Shown piece after piece: positions 34,109 to 46,367 of a stretch of 64,000 nucleotides of DNA. Within the stretch, counting starts at the first letter, position 1; each line of letters begins with the position of its first letter. The notes under the pieces were generated by a model. The model searched no databases. It saw only the letters and a list, made by a program, of their open reading frames with translations, and was not told the DNA's origin. Origin of the DNA: Apophysomyces variabilis (lineage: Eukaryota; Mucoromycota; Mucoromycetes; Mucorales; Mucoraceae); contig MZZL01000408.1 in NCBI GenBank assembly GCA_002749535.1, positions 1,417,465 through 1,481,464 on the forward strand, given 5' to 3'. A program made the translations under genes and the position numbers.

Positions 34109-35813
34109 TTATTCCCATTACTCTGCTTTTCGAAAAAAAAAAAGCCAAACATTAGCGAATTTGCTACCGAAAGTTAATCGTAGCAAGGCAAGACCTTAAA
34201 TAGTTATTTATTATTGTTTTGTTATCTATTACAAATTTCTTGCATTTATCTCTGTTGTAATGGACATAACCATTGGAAATCAACCAGTCACGGATAAATA
34301 GAAGTATGAATGCAGTTGCAGCCGAAATTTGTCAAGTCTACATGAGCAGCATCTTTTTCCAAACGAGGAAAAGAGAAGTTCCCAGGGGATGATGCTATTA
34401 TGCATTCAGCCCTTATTCAGTTGTGCATGCTTATCTCTACTAGTCGTCTCAAATCTTCCTCTTGAATCACGTTGACAACAAGAAAATAAACAGAAAAAAG
34501 AGGGAGTAGGATAAGACCCAAATGTCTGTAACGCAATACCCTTGATTAGATACAGGTTGCGTAGCTTGTTTCTCCTGGAGGGCGTTTACTGGGTTGCTCA
34601 ATGTCAATAGTATCCACAAACGATCCGGTCTGATTTCCATCTGTTCCTCCCTATTTTTTTCTCCCGATATATCAATCTAGATCCTTTGACATCATATATA
34701 TAAAATTACGATGCGTTACTTTAACAAAAATATGCTTAGAATGAGCGCAGCTGATACAATATATCATCGTTGGGCATATGATAATTACATCAATCAAAGC
34801 CGAAGCTAAAAGCACGCCTTCTTCTTTAGGGGATAATGCATTTTTTGCTTTACAAAGAAAAACCCACTAGCATCGCTAATGCATAGATGGTCTAATTATG
34901 AATGAACTGTCAATCGCACTTTATCTACATCCCTTATCTAGCGATTTGCATGACGCCACTGACCTCCGGCATAAAGAAAACCTGATTTAACAATTCCTCT
35001 CCGACCACCCTGAACATCTCTGAGTTCAACAAGTTGAGGATTGGAGAAGGATAAGCATTCTAAGTACAGCATAAAATGACTTGTGAAAATGAAGCAGTAC
35101 AATGTGTATAAGTGATAGGATAGTATTATTACTGTACTCTAGGAAGATAAATAGAAGAAGTCATATGTTTCTTAGCTAATGTGAAGCGCAAACAACTAAG
35201 AAAGCCACGAGTGTAGGAGCTGTAAAAGGAAATCAGACATAGAAAAGGGAGAGAAGAGAAGGGAGTTCTTCAACCTGCAACTACACATATCTGTGTGCAT
35301 GTGCCGATCGGATAACTAATTGATCTGCAATCGCAACAATCTCGATATAGTAATTGCGCGCTATAGCCATGCTTCATTTAATGCAGAATTGTATTATCCA
35401 ATAGGACTTATATCCCTGCGTCATATTTTTATCGTAACTTAGTAAACTCAGGAAGTGCTTTCTCATGGTGGGTGTTCAATGCTTAAGGAAAGTAATTGTT
35501 GCCTCTAGCGATATAGTCTGTACGGCTGCGACTATATGATCATCGTGAAGAAAGCCCCTAAAGGATATTCCGTCTCCTACTGGTGTTTTAACAACGGACG
35601 GAGGTTTTTACTCTTCCTATACGAAGATCTCTCTAAGAAGGATTAATAGCCATCTAGCTTAACAACATATGTCTCCTTGCTCAATAATATCTTAGTTTCT
35701 AACTTTGCTAATAGGGGTAGCCAAATTCTTTCATTGTTTCCCGTACCGGAGTAGTCACAGTTTGCTCCGGAACACTGGGTATAATAGTAAGGCCAGTTTC
35801 CTGTCATAGAACT

Positions 35814-35936
35814 CACTATGGGAAATGTGGGTTCCTTCCGGTCTCTATCAGTTCCTATTGAGCTATTTCTGGTTCCTGATGTACTATTTCTTTACTTAAT
35901 GAAGAGCAGTACATCAGGAACCACTTCCCATAGTGA
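35814..35936. repeat. Foldback / MITE-like nested inverted repeats
   Basis: An exact 15-base inverted repeat, GGTTCCTGATGTACT at 35871-35885 and AGTACATCAGGAACC at 35908-35922, is separated by 22 bases. Around it, CACTATGGGAAATG at 35814-35827 matches the complement of CACTTCCCATAGTG at 35923-35936. The arms therefore share GGTTCC and CACTATGGGAA motifs and would form a long hairpin. No transposase ORF is attached. No clear target-site duplication was seen. Confidence 0.6.
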
Positions 35937-36529
35937 CTGTGTTGAAATTGGATAATTATAACGTTCAACCATAGCTTCCGGTCTTACTCAGATCCAGCTG
36001 TGTTTTGCACACCGTCTGTAACTCACCAGATAATACTGGTTGCTCAAAATTCACGTCTTCATAATCTGCATTGTTTGAGCTGATTCTACCGGTGTGATTA
36101 TGCCAGTTGCTTGGCTATCCGTGTCAAGGCTAGTAGAGCTGCTCGCCATCATGCCAACGTTACGTTGATATTCGAAAGTATTTTTCTTCCAGATTTCATT
36201 TCGTCTAGCAAGCCCAGTCATTAATGAATGTTTGCAAATTCTTGCATTCGCAACGATATGTACGGTCTATAAAAGCGAGTCAAGCTTTCTTGATACTGTT
36301 TATTGAACAATTTTTTACGCTACTCTAAATAAATTTTGCCTCCATGCAAAGATCAAGTTTGCGCTAAAAGGGATAGAAATATGCGTCATTAGTAAATGTA
36401 TTATGTTGGAAATATATTTTATTTACCTCAACTTGGTCCTTCCGTGGACACAAAATTCATTCGAGCAGCGTAAAAGAATGTTCATGGTTAGTAAATGGAA
36501 GGATAGCTTGACATCTTTTTTACTTACCC

Positions 36530-37130
36530 CCGAAGGATAATCCTACCCAAAGGCAGGGGCAGGCCCCGCACCTGTATCGGTGGGGGCGGCGAGAGAGAGG
36601 CACGGCTTCCATGAGCGGCCTGTTGAAGGTAACACACTGCAGAGGACTTGAAGCGATGCAACACCTGGCGAGGACTTGGAAGCAAAAGATAATGAATGAC
36701 ACTATGCATAAACAGTTAACATTTCTTTTTCACTTACCGAGTGGAGTGCAGGGAGCTTACTCACGCAACCAAGGTGGTTCGGGATAGAGGTCATGCAGGC
36801 TAAAGGATACAGAAGAGGGAAATTAGTCATTCTGTACATATGATCAATGCGAAGTACATACCGGGGATGTTTTTGGAGAACAGAGCCAAAGAATTGAAAA
36901 GGTGTTGTCCCTTGGCGTTTTATATTGCTCGGGTCACTGAAACCAAAAACCACAGTCATGGATAAGAAATCGATGGATATCTTACGGATGACAACAATTC
37001 AGAGATAAGACAACAATTTTCCCAAGAATAAAAATGGACTCCAGTCTGACAGAAAGTCTGGGACAGAATGGAACATCTGTAGAGGAAATAAACCCTCTTC
37101 GTTCGTTTCTGTACGTCATTGATGCTATCA
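36530..37130 (-). other. Possible decayed or unrecognised multi-exon gene
   Basis: On the minus strand the reading LESIFILGKIVVLSLN ends at a GTAAGA donor (36987). TTTCAG is followed by DPSNIKRQGTTPFQFFGS, then a GTATGT donor at 36862. CTTTAG is followed by RLHDLYPEPPWLRE and a GTAAGC donor (~36758). TGCATAG is followed by IHYLLLPSPRQVLHRF and a Pro/Arg-rich end, stopping at ~36524. Phases agree between successive pieces, and donors and acceptors are canonical. No family was recognised and the 5' end is unclear. The terminal piece sits in a GC-rich patch (36540-36610) unlike its surroundings. Confidence 0.3.
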
Positions 37131-38749
37131 TATCCGTTTTTGTCAGTTATGGTATCAGAAGCTGTCAGGGCAATGGTACCCAATTCCGGTTCTGTTCAAT
37201 TGTGTTGCCTTATATTTCACTTTTATTTTCCCTGAATGTATATACGTTCTCCTTTTCTTCTATTATATGTTAAACTTTGTCTATTAAGCAATCACAAAAG
37301 ATTGGATTGCCACGGAATGAACGCTTAGTATCTTGTCATAGATAATGTACCCATCCATACACCAGTCAAGGTTAAGCAGTTGGTCGAAGTAAGAGAATAC
37401 AAATGTCTCTAGCTTCCTCTGTACTCTCCCTTTCTCAACCCAATAGAATAGTTTTGGGCCAAAGTGAAGGCTGGGGTAAGAAAGGAGCCCTTACAAGTTG
37501 ACGATAACCTTCAAGAGCGTATTGTTCAAGCAGCGCGAAAAGTAAAGCGCTGAGACAGTCAAAGATGGATCAGACACGCTGAGAGCTTTTTTGTTAGATG
37601 CAAAAATAGAGAACCACTTCTTAAATAAACTCGTCTTGCTGTGGTTTGAAATAAACTATCTCAGTAAATAGTGAACATGGACACGATTGTATGCAAAGAA
37701 GGGTAGTCTGACCGCAAATATTTTCATCCAATCATGCAAAAGCATTTTTTGGATTCCGCAAAAACTTGAATCCCAGTCCGCAAATAAAAAATAGAAACAC
37801 GCAGACAAATAGGGAAAAAAACAGTAAATCCAACGCACGAGTACTTTTCATAGTTTCCTTTAACACAGTGAACAAACAAACCTTCTTGTTGATTGTCAGA
37901 TAAGAAACTACTGGAGATACATGTTATGGACAGCTGAAACAAAATATTTATGTGAAAGTTCTATCGAACTATAGATCTGACTTACCTAGGTCACTAGCCA
38001 ACACGATACAAACGTTTCCTTTTTCTTTAGCATTACTTTTAGATATATTCTTTTCAAAATACGACAAATCGGACCATGATTGCCAGCACTTATGGATCTG
38101 AACACCAAAATAACGGAGAACATTTGTTCATAGGAAGAAAATGTTAAAATAGTACACAGCTACGGTAAGCTCCCTTCAGCAAGCTATTGCACGCTTTCCG
38201 GTCAATTGTTGTCCATCAAAACGTGCGTGCTGTGATGTTATTCCAATCTTTCCAAAGATTGCTCCTTATCGGTCTCTTCTGATTAGCACTTTGCTTTCAA
38301 TGGCAAAGCTATATACAGTCATATTCCTCATACATTCCCATATCCATCCAAGGGAAATGGAAGCAGGAGCAATTGAGTGCGTTCTTCTACCGCCCTCTTA
38401 TGGAACGCTTTAAACCAAATATCTCAGTTTTCGGACTTGAACCTTGTAAATATAATGGCTACCTCTCTCATACGCTTTTTATGGTCCCCATATGGAGGGT
38501 AATATGGAGAAGGTGGACACTGGCATAGTACCTGTCTATGGTATGATGCATACAAAGGGTGTAATGACGGATAGCTCAGGAAAATGGGCAATCAATGTAC
38601 ATAATCGCTATTAGAGTGAATCTAGGATAAACAACTTTGTTATCCACGGTAGATCAGAGCCTCTAAAGATCTACGACATTTAATACGCTATCGACCAAGG
38701 AAGCCGCACAAATACACCTGTCGGATCCGCTCCCCTCTTTTGGTGAACG

Positions 38750-39091
38750 TTAATGCTCCCCGCCATCAAAGTCCCGTTCGACATCTTTGAACCAAAAATT
38801 CACAGTTAAAAACATGCGTTTAAGGCGGACGCAGGATACTACTAAACGAAACTGATTTGTCCAAACTTTGGATAAACTTGTATCGAAACCAAAAAATTCT
38901 TCTGCGGTAAAAGCACCAACCCATCCCTTCGCCTTGGATTCCCATGTCAAACGTTCAGTGACCACATCCATGTGGGACATGCTGTAGGCTTTCTTCAACC
39001 AATCAGGGGGATGCGCTCGTGCCTGCACGAATACGCCGATCGAACAAATTAGATACCAGAAATTCTCCTGACGCGAAGCGTGGTAAAGGCA
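38750..39091 (-). other. Open frame of 114 codons, possibly transposon-derived
   Basis: The frame opens after a TAA at 39094 and runs to a TAG at 38750. It contains ENFWYLICSIGVFVQARAHP, PDWLKKAYSMSH, WVGAFTAEEFFGFD and an Arg/Lys-containing end. It has no ATG before the conserved-looking part, so it would be an internal exon or a fragment. The FW-x-ICS, ARAHPPDW-KKAY and GWVGAFTAEE pattern recalls a domain often found in fungal transposon-associated proteins, but that is an impression, not a match I can name. Confidence 0.27.
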
Positions 39092-41508
39092 TTAAGAAAC
39101 ATTGCATGCAAAAACGAAATAGTTACAAGAGACGTAGAATAGCTTTGTCAAGTGGACCTGTCTTTATACCGATCTCCTATTCTATAACAAAAGAACAAAA
39201 AAAGATTATAAGCCATACTTCTATAAAAATATTTCTGCAGTGCGCATAAACTCACTGTGATTCACGTGGTACTGGAAGTAATATAAAGAGCGTCTGATAG
39301 AATCTGGATCGAACAATAAGAAGCGGAAGAGTACTGTGATAACAAATATGGTGACGAAAAAATAGCGGTAGAAGAAGGTTCAATAGGAAGTAGTTTCCTC
39401 AAGAAAGAGAAGGGGAATATAATAGCGTTGAAATCAGATGCACTACAGAGGTAATGTAGTGACAACAATGGTGTACAAACTGAAAGTTATTTTTGGCAAA
39501 CATCGAGTTGTAAGGGTTTTTGTGAGTCAGTGTTGTGTATGAATCAACGCAGCCACATGCGTTAGGAGCATCCTTAACCGGGCCGACTTTTACGTGAGTA
39601 AGTGCTACTGGACGTCTGGGGACACAAAGAGCATGTTGATGGCTAAGCTATGCAACGCAGGTCACACAGACTGTTTGGCATGGCAAACAAATGAGCATAC
39701 CTTAAAAACACGGTAACGTTCCATAACAACGTCGGTGAATGAGTGCGGATAACCTTTCCTGTCCTCTCATGACAGCAACCAAGGCGTTCATTGCTAAGCA
39801 ACATGGTGAGATAATAACGCCGTTTAGGATACCGTTAGATGCAACTGTCATAATCAAGACTGGTTAGCAAAAACATCCTTTTTAATTTTCGAGCGGAATG
39901 GAAGATGGTCATACCTTGGCTTGCAGATAAATGTGTCCAAACTCCTACGCTCTTTTCCTGATAAAAGCTTTCCATGCACCAAGTAATTGGATGTTGTTCT
40001 TTTGGGCGTGTACAAACTTGCTTTTTACATGGTTTTTCTTTTCTATTATATTCATGTCATAAATGATATGCAAAAGCAATGTACATAAGGTCTCGGGATG
40101 CGGTGATGGGAAAACTTATTTGCACCAGCTACCCGGATTCTTCCTCGGAGCTTAAACCATGATAACGACCACGTTGTGCAGTTGTCTTTCTTTTGAGGAC
40201 CTCCGTTAGATATTGCAGTGATATTATAGTCCATTTTGTGCTTCTTTTTACTGATGAGATACAGTGGATATTTGCAGTTACATGTTACATCAGTTAAAAA
40301 AAAGACTTGATAGGATAACGGCATGGGGAGCTTTCTGAGGTAACAAGCTAGACTTGCCATTTTTAGAAACGTCGAGGTTCCAAGAACGGCTGATGCGGAA
40401 ACAGCGCCTGACATACAACTTTCTTTTCTTTTCTTTTCTCTCTTGCAAAAACTATATACAAAAAATGACGCATTTTCTTGAGAAACTAAAAGCACAGTTT
40501 GAAATATGGAAACTAGAAAAATATACCAAACGACGCTCGTTCATACCTGAATACGATGCTAAAGGTGAGATAAATAAGAGAAGTCGAAAAGCCTAGGTTA
40601 TTTTTTCCAGAGGAAACTAGACTCGTCAAACTGACTAATAGACTCGAACTACTATGACACACACTATCATGATGGTGTTTACGAGAATTCAACAAGAAGC
40701 AAAGCGCGGCATAAATTCACCTTTTCGCGAAAAGCAACATCGACACCTACTCTACCCCAATGTTCGGAAAACTACACGATTTATGGTCGTTGAATTGACA
40801 CATCAACTGCATTGTAAACATGAAACATCTTTATTTGCCTTTCCACTTTGCACACTGTATACTTTTGGAACTTTATGTTTTCATTGTTTCTCTTTATCAC
40901 TTCATTTGTTCTAGACAAACAACGGATCTCCTTATGTCCCAGCCATTGAACAGCACATTCGTTTTTTTTTCAAACAACGCTACGCAGTATGAATTTGAAG
41001 GTTGAAAAATCATTTTGCCAGCAGCAATGTTTGGAAATTTTTTATATATGTTTGCGCTTTGTAAATTCGTCTCAGCCAGCAATTGCGGGGTTCAGAAGTT
41101 AGCCAGCCAAAGATCGAGCTTGAGGCTTTCTTATTGGTGACTCACTGTGCTATATGCTTCAGGGATCCAATGACTGTAAAGTGAGGGATTTCGCCCTTCT
41201 CGTGGGAAACCAGGCACTCGTTATTCAGCTACCTAAGAAATCCATTTTATTATAAATGACAAAAAACCATAATAAATGCATTTGACTAAAGATATCTGGA
41301 AAACGATATTAAAGAAATTCAGCCCAGTTGCTCTTGTTTGTCAGTGGGCTTGGGCCAAAAAAAAAAATTGAACATTCATATATCTTATCTTTTGGGCTTC
41401 GAACGATCCGTTTCAAGATCCGAAAGCGAGCAAAAGAAGTAAAAAAATAAAAGTGTCGTTTCTTGTTCCTCTTCCTTCTTTCCATATACAACTGGTTCCT
41501 TCCCTCTC

Positions 41509-42586
41509 ATGTCAGCTTCACCCAACAAAAGTAGAGACACTGCAGTAGGCTTTGTCCTTGGAGGAATGGCGGCATGTGGTGCTGTAACGTTCACAAATCC
41601 TTGGGAGGTAAAGCAAGGGATCCCTAAGGCTACAACCTCTTTGTAAACTATACATTCTGAACCACGGTTAGGTAGTGAAAACTCGATTACAACTTCAGGG
41701 CGAGCTTGTACGGGCAGGAACATTGTCAGAAGCAGCGAGACCATACCATAATAGTTTTCAGGCCTTAAAGGTAGTCTTTGAACATGAGGGTATTCGGGGG
41801 ATCCAGCGTGGTCTATGTGTTGCCTATGTCTATCAGGTCTGTTTAAATGGAAGTCGACTTGGTTTATATGAACCTGTGCGATCCAGTGTGGTCAACAGCT
41901 TTCATCTCCAGTCAGAACACTCCTTGTTCGCAGCAAGCGTCTTCTCGGGCGCTTTTGCTGGTGTTGTCGGCGCCGTTCTCGGCTCTCCTCTCTATCTCAT
42001 CAAGACTCGACGACAATCCTATTCTCCAGTATTTAAACAGATTGGACACCAGCATGCCATGGGTTCATCATGGGACGCACTCGTAACCATTTGGAAGAGG
42101 GAGGGTTTCAGAGGTCTGTATCGAGGAGCCGATGCTGCCATGGCTCGCGCGGGTGTCGGCTCGGCTGTGCAGATGCCAACATACACAATCGGCAAAGATA
42201 TTTTAATCCAACGTTTCGGCTGTCCTGATACCATTGGAACCCACTTCGGCACGTCTATGTTCACAGGTGTATTGGTTTGTCTAGCAATGAACCCTTTCGA
42301 TGTGATATCCACCCGTATGTACAACCAAGGAATTGATCCCGTCACCGGCAAAGGGCTATTGTACAAGAATCCTGTCGATTGCTTCTTCAAAATGATTGGG
42401 ACGGAAGGTATTAGGGGATTATACAAAGGTTTTCTGGCACATTTTCTGCGCATCGGGTAAGAGACACAGGATGCTTTATATGGCAGTTTCTGAAGAAGGC
42501 GTTTTTTTTTGGTCAGACCACACACAACGCTCATGTTTGTGTTTCTGGAACAGCTCAAGGGAATCTACAGCAGGCAATTTAGTTAA
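41509..42586 (+). CDS. Mitochondrial carrier (Oac1 / SLC25A34-35 type)
   Basis: Exons 41509-41607, 41672-42456 and 42517-42586 join in phases 0 and 2 to 317 residues. The three carrier repeats each show the Px(D/E)xx(K/R) signature: NPWEVVKTRLQ (across intron 1), SPLYLIKTRRQ and NPFDVISTRMY. Each is followed by a second-helix motif (GIRGIQRGLCVAYVYQ, GFRGLYRGADAAMAR, GIRGLYKGFLAHFLRIGP). The divergent second and third signatures are typical of the oxaloacetate/sulfate carrier Oac1 and SLC25A34/35 rather than of the ADP/ATP carrier. It probably moves dicarboxylates or related anions across the inner mitochondrial membrane. The last short exon completes helix 6 (TTLMFVFLEQLKGIY). Confidence 0.92.
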
Positions 42587-42855
42587 ATAGAAGAATAATA
42601 TAGAATATTTGGCATCGACAGCTAATAGAGATATTATATTGAGCATTGTACTTATTTTATCAGATTATGAACTTAGGATATGGGTTTGTTTTTGTGTTTT
42701 TAGACTGTACTTATATATTATGCAAGAAAAGGATTTGGGGCGACATTCTTTGTTCGCAGCAAATCATTGGGTCATCAGTCCGATTCCCGACATTTGAATG
42801 GAAAACAGTAACTCTGCGACCTTTTTACCTTACCTAATACCATTCCTTTCTCCTT

Positions 42856-44835
42856 ATGTCCATTGAACCAGAGGTACCATATGACGATGAACACCATGGC
42901 GTGGCGGAAAGCTGGAGGGACGACTCTATCGTCGACGATTCAACTAAGAGACTAGCAAGCAATAACGAATACATTTCCAGCGACACACCAGACAGAATGC
43001 CTGATGATCATTGGGTATTGCCTTCCAATTGCACGATTACCGAAATTCTAGGGCGAAACAAAGCGCGTTTAGCGTCCATAAGAAACGAAACCGGGGCATA
43101 TTGCGAGTACAATTCGCAAAAGTACCAGATTGACATTTGGGGTGATAGCGCAGCGGTGGATCATGCCAAAACTTACCTTAATCACATTGCCGAACCTATT
43201 CAAAAGTCTAAGGACAATCGACGCAAAACGAAGAAGTGGGGAAAACCAGAGCGCGAACTAACGGAAAAAGAAAGACAGCGTCATGAAAGACGGGCGGCAA
43301 GAAAAATGGAAGAAAAGAGCTATATGGGCGCTCCAATTACAGAGCAGCCGTATAACAATATCTTTGCCCTTCCTGATAATAAGCTCCCGCTTCTGGAGAT
43401 TCAGGGAGAGAAAGAAGCATATCTCAACACAATTCGAGCAGACTGCAAATGTTATATAATGTATGATGGCCAGCTGAACATGTTCAAAGTTTGTGGTCAG
43501 GTAGAAGAAACCGTGGATCAAGCAACTGAAAGACTTCGTAATTGGTACCTAAAACGTTGCCGCAAACCAGTTGGTGTTACATTAAGACTGCTGGACCAGC
43601 CAGACCAGAATATGCTAGCTAGATTTCGTAAGCTCCCACGGGGATTTGTCACATACAAGTTCTACGACGAAGATAAGGAGCAATTTATGTTAGAGAAGCA
43701 TAGGTTGATCGAATCGATTAAGACAGGCAAGATTCTTAAGATCGTCAATAGCAACTTGATTGATCTCAATGCGAGTGAAACACCACAAACACAACAACCA
43801 ACCGAACCATTATCGGAACGCGCCCAAACACTTAACAAACGTAATATGGAGCAAGTGAAAAAGGCGCTTGCTGATGGATTGGAAAGCATACGTTTATTCG
43901 ACTGGGAGATTCGCATGAAGATCCGTTTTGGGCAGATCTGTCTTGTTGACTACCCGAAAAAGGAAGGCGTTATGTACACAACTGAGGATTTATCGGATAA
44001 ATATTTCCCACGAGCGAAGTTCCATTCTGTTCTGGCGCCCTGTATCGCGAAGACATCAGAACAAATAAACCCACTATTCGAGTATTTGTCACATCATGCC
44101 CAAGAGTACTCTGACTCGCCTCGAACGACATATACTATCGAGGCGCTACAGTATCCCACATTGGCGCCGGTGCAAGTAGGTCGACGCGATGCACCGCCTC
44201 CTCCTCGAGGTAATCCCTGGGAAACAGTGATGATGACCAAATTTACGAGTGACGGACACGTTGGCCTTTGGAATTGTCTGACAGAGTGTGTCGATCTGGT
44301 CACTATTAATTGTGCTGATTTACAACATGAATATTCCTGGGAGAGCAAGCTTCAGTATGCTAGACGGCTACCATCAGAGATAGATACCCCACACGGTCAA
44401 TTTGCTCACAAACTGAGCATTGGACCTGAAGGTCGATTGGTGCTGGTCAATGTACCTGATTACCAACCTAAATGTGTTACGCAGAAGACCAAGTGGGTCT
44501 ATGGTTACGGAGAAAATGTAATCGAGATTGGACGAGACGAGATCTGGAACCTAGCGTTAATTGAGCACAAGGATAAAAAATTGCCGTTAGATCTTTCCGG
44601 CACCGCCCCGCACCGAGTGTTTTACAAAGTATCAATGTACCGGGAATCCTGGGTCGACCGATTTGCAGACAATATCGATCTGAAAATTGGTGAGGCGCCA
44701 AGATGGACACCTGAAGACTTCCTGTGCTCACCTAATGAGAATGAACGGACTTTTATGGAAGATGCTCGTGAATTCGCTAAAATACTTCACAAGGAAGTGC
44801 CTGTATATTGGAGCAGTGAAAACTCGCTTGTTTGA
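42856..44835 (+). CDS. Conserved fungal protein with KH-like domains
   Basis: A single exon of 659 residues from the ATG at 42856. Residues ~50-110 (TITEILGRNKARLASIRNET, YQIDIWGDSAAVDHAKTYLN) look like a KH-type fold with a GRNK loop in place of GxxG. A second such unit follows at ~175-240 (LLEIQGEKEAYLNTI, FKVCGQVEETVDQATERL). Between them is a basic, charged helix (TEKERQRHERRAARKMEEK). The C-terminal ~400 residues contain LFDWEIRMKIRFGQICLVDYP and a later all-beta-looking part. I know similar proteins only as uncharacterised fungal proteins. RNA binding is inferred from the KH-like segments. The ORF is intronless, unlike most neighbours. Confidence 0.75.
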   Translation: MSIEPEVPYDDEHHGVAESWRDDSIVDDSTKRLASNNEYISSDTPDRMPDDHWVLPSNCTITEILGRNKARLASIRNETGAYCEYNSQKYQIDIWGDSAAVDHAKTYLNHIAEPIQKSKDNRRKTKKWGKPERELTEKERQRHERRAARKMEEKSYMGAPITEQPYNNIFALPDNKLPLLEIQGEKEAYLNTIRADCKCYIMYDGQLNMFKVCGQVEETVDQATERLRNWYLKRCRKPVGVTLRLLDQPDQNMLARFRKLPRGFVTYKFYDEDKEQFMLEKHRLIESIKTGKILKIVNSNLIDLNASETPQTQQPTEPLSERAQTLNKRNMEQVKKALADGLESIRLFDWEIRMKIRFGQICLVDYPKKEGVMYTTEDLSDKYFPRAKFHSVLAPCIAKTSEQINPLFEYLSHHAQEYSDSPRTTYTIEALQYPTLAPVQVGRRDAPPPPRGNPWETVMMTKFTSDGHVGLWNCLTECVDLVTINCADLQHEYSWESKLQYARRLPSEIDTPHGQFAHKLSIGPEGRLVLVNVPDYQPKCVTQKTKWVYGYGENVIEIGRDEIWNLALIEHKDKKLPLDLSGTAPHRVFYKVSMYRESWVDRFADNIDLKIGEAPRWTPEDFLCSPNENERTFMEDAREFAKILHKEVPVYWSSENSLV

Positions 44836-45036
44836 AAAAAAAAGAATAAAACCTTGATTCGCTTAATTGTCATGTATCACCTCGGATGGCGGAATAAAAA
44901 ATTGACCGCAAGTGCGCCATATGACGTCTTATTCCTGCAAGCGGACATATTTTTTAACCGCATTTTGACTATTAAAAAGCTAAGAAATTACCTGCTTATT
45001 TTTCTTTTGTCTCTTATTGATTCACCAAAGTATAAC

Positions 45037-45810
45037 ATGGCTCCACTTGAAGTAATTGGCGCAGGTTTTGGTCGTACTGGCACGCATAGCCTTCGGTTAG
45101 CTCTGGATATATTAGGGTAAAGAATATCAGAGTATAGGGGAAGATGCGTAGATGACAAGCCTGCTTATCCTAACAGAAAACTTTGACCCAGGTACAAAAC
45201 GCATCATATGGTCGTGCTTATGCAGGATGAGCGTAAAGATCCTTTACTGTTTTTGCGTGCCTATGAACATCCGGAAGAAGAACATAACTGGGATGAAGCT
45301 TATGAAGGCTACACAGCTGCGGTGGATTGGCCAACAGCTGCCTTTGTTGAACCTCTCATGAAGAAGTATCCGGATGCCAAAGTGCTTTTGACGGTACGGG
45401 ATCCTGATAGCTGGTATCGCTCCGTGAAGAACACCATATTCCAGTCCCTTAGCATTCCTCGCCCTGCTGACAAACCAAGAGACACTGACATCCACACCAT
45501 GGCAAAGAAAGTTGTTCTGGATGGTGATCTCGCTGACCCGGAGCGATTCGCCGATGAGGAAGCAATCAAACGTAGATTTATCGAACATAACGAGTATATT
45601 CGCAAGATCGTTCCACCTGAGAGACTCTTGGAAATAAACCTGGGAGAAGGCTGGGATCGACTTTGTAAATTCCTGGGAAAGGATATACCGAAGGTGCCGT
45701 ATCCTAACACGAATAGCACGGATGAGTTCCGTAAAATAGTGATCGAGTCCCGCAAGGAAGATTATGATAATATTCTTAATCACTATAAACCAAAAATCTT
45801 GGCAGAGTAG
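45037..45810 (+). CDS. Sulfotransferase-like P-loop protein (Sulfotransfer_4 family)
   Basis: Exons 45037-45116 and 45192-45810 (phase 2) give 232 residues. The N terminus has the PAPS/phosphate-binding loop GAGFGRTGTHSLRLALDILG, then YKTHHM across the intron. DWPTAAFVEPLMKKYPDAKVLLTVRDPDSWYRSVKNT is the central motif with the conserved Asp-Pro-x-x-Trp. A C-terminal LLEINLGEGWDRLCKFLGKDIP block is also typical. This family is widespread in fungi and animals; its substrates are mostly unknown. It lacks a signal peptide, so is likely cytosolic. Confidence 0.88.
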
Positions 45811-46367
45811 TATACCGGCTCTGCTTGCATGTATAATTGATTTTACACCTCAATTTCTCCTCGCCTAAACAAAAAGTGAGAAACAAATACTTTGTTCACA
45901 ATTGCTCATTTGGAAGCTTCTCTTTATAAGTAGAAGATGTTATTGGAAGGATAATGGCGCGCTTAGATTCTCAATGGCTTTCATCATATGAGAGATTTTT
46001 TTCTCGGCAACATTTGTCACTATAGACTTAGTGAAGGAGAGTGCCAACTGTGATCCTCTGGCATGATGCATATCATCTAAGCTTAGGCTCTGCGCGGAGT
46101 TTTTGGCATGATACCATGGGAAAGCGAGACAAAGCGCTTTTTTAATGGGTAATATTCCAATACGTATAGTTTCATGAGTCTGACAGAGTACCTTAAACAG
46201 GCAATTGACGAATGACAATTGACAAATGCTGACTCAAACTAGAACAGGAACAAGCTTTCGGCGTGTGAAATCCAGCAACGAATGATACGCCAGGCCATTG
46301 TGGCTTTTTTCCGCCTGAATATGAAAAAGGGGGAAGACTGCCAACTCGCCTTCTCCACCTTGTTGAC
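45811..46367. other. Spacer between sulfotransferase-like gene and GluRS
   Basis: 557 bases. A minus-strand ORF at 45940-46218 lacks an ATG and a recognisable motif. The GluRS promoter should lie in the right half. I see nothing else. Confidence 0.5.

Larger units (their letters stand above)
34109..41508. other. 7.4-kb gene-poor block with relics
   Basis: The longest stretch without an intact gene. It is AT-rich, with stop codons dense in all frames. It contains a foldback element (35814-35936), a minus-strand cluster of splice-like signals with a GC-rich patch (36530-37130) and a 114-codon minus-strand open frame (39091-38750). A short plus-strand frame near 38464-38620 (containing YGPHMEGNMEKVDTG) is also open. 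Scattered ORFs elsewhere (for example 40052-40495, minus) have no coding signature. The picture is of an old repeat-rich or insertion-prone interval. Confidence 0.5.

Noticed and set aside
40052..40495. 147-codon minus-strand ORF
   Set aside because: No recognisable domain, AT-driven composition and no splice context.
45244..45783. Long minus-strand ORFs
   Set aside because: Antisense to the sulfotransferase-like exon 2; no conserved motifs.
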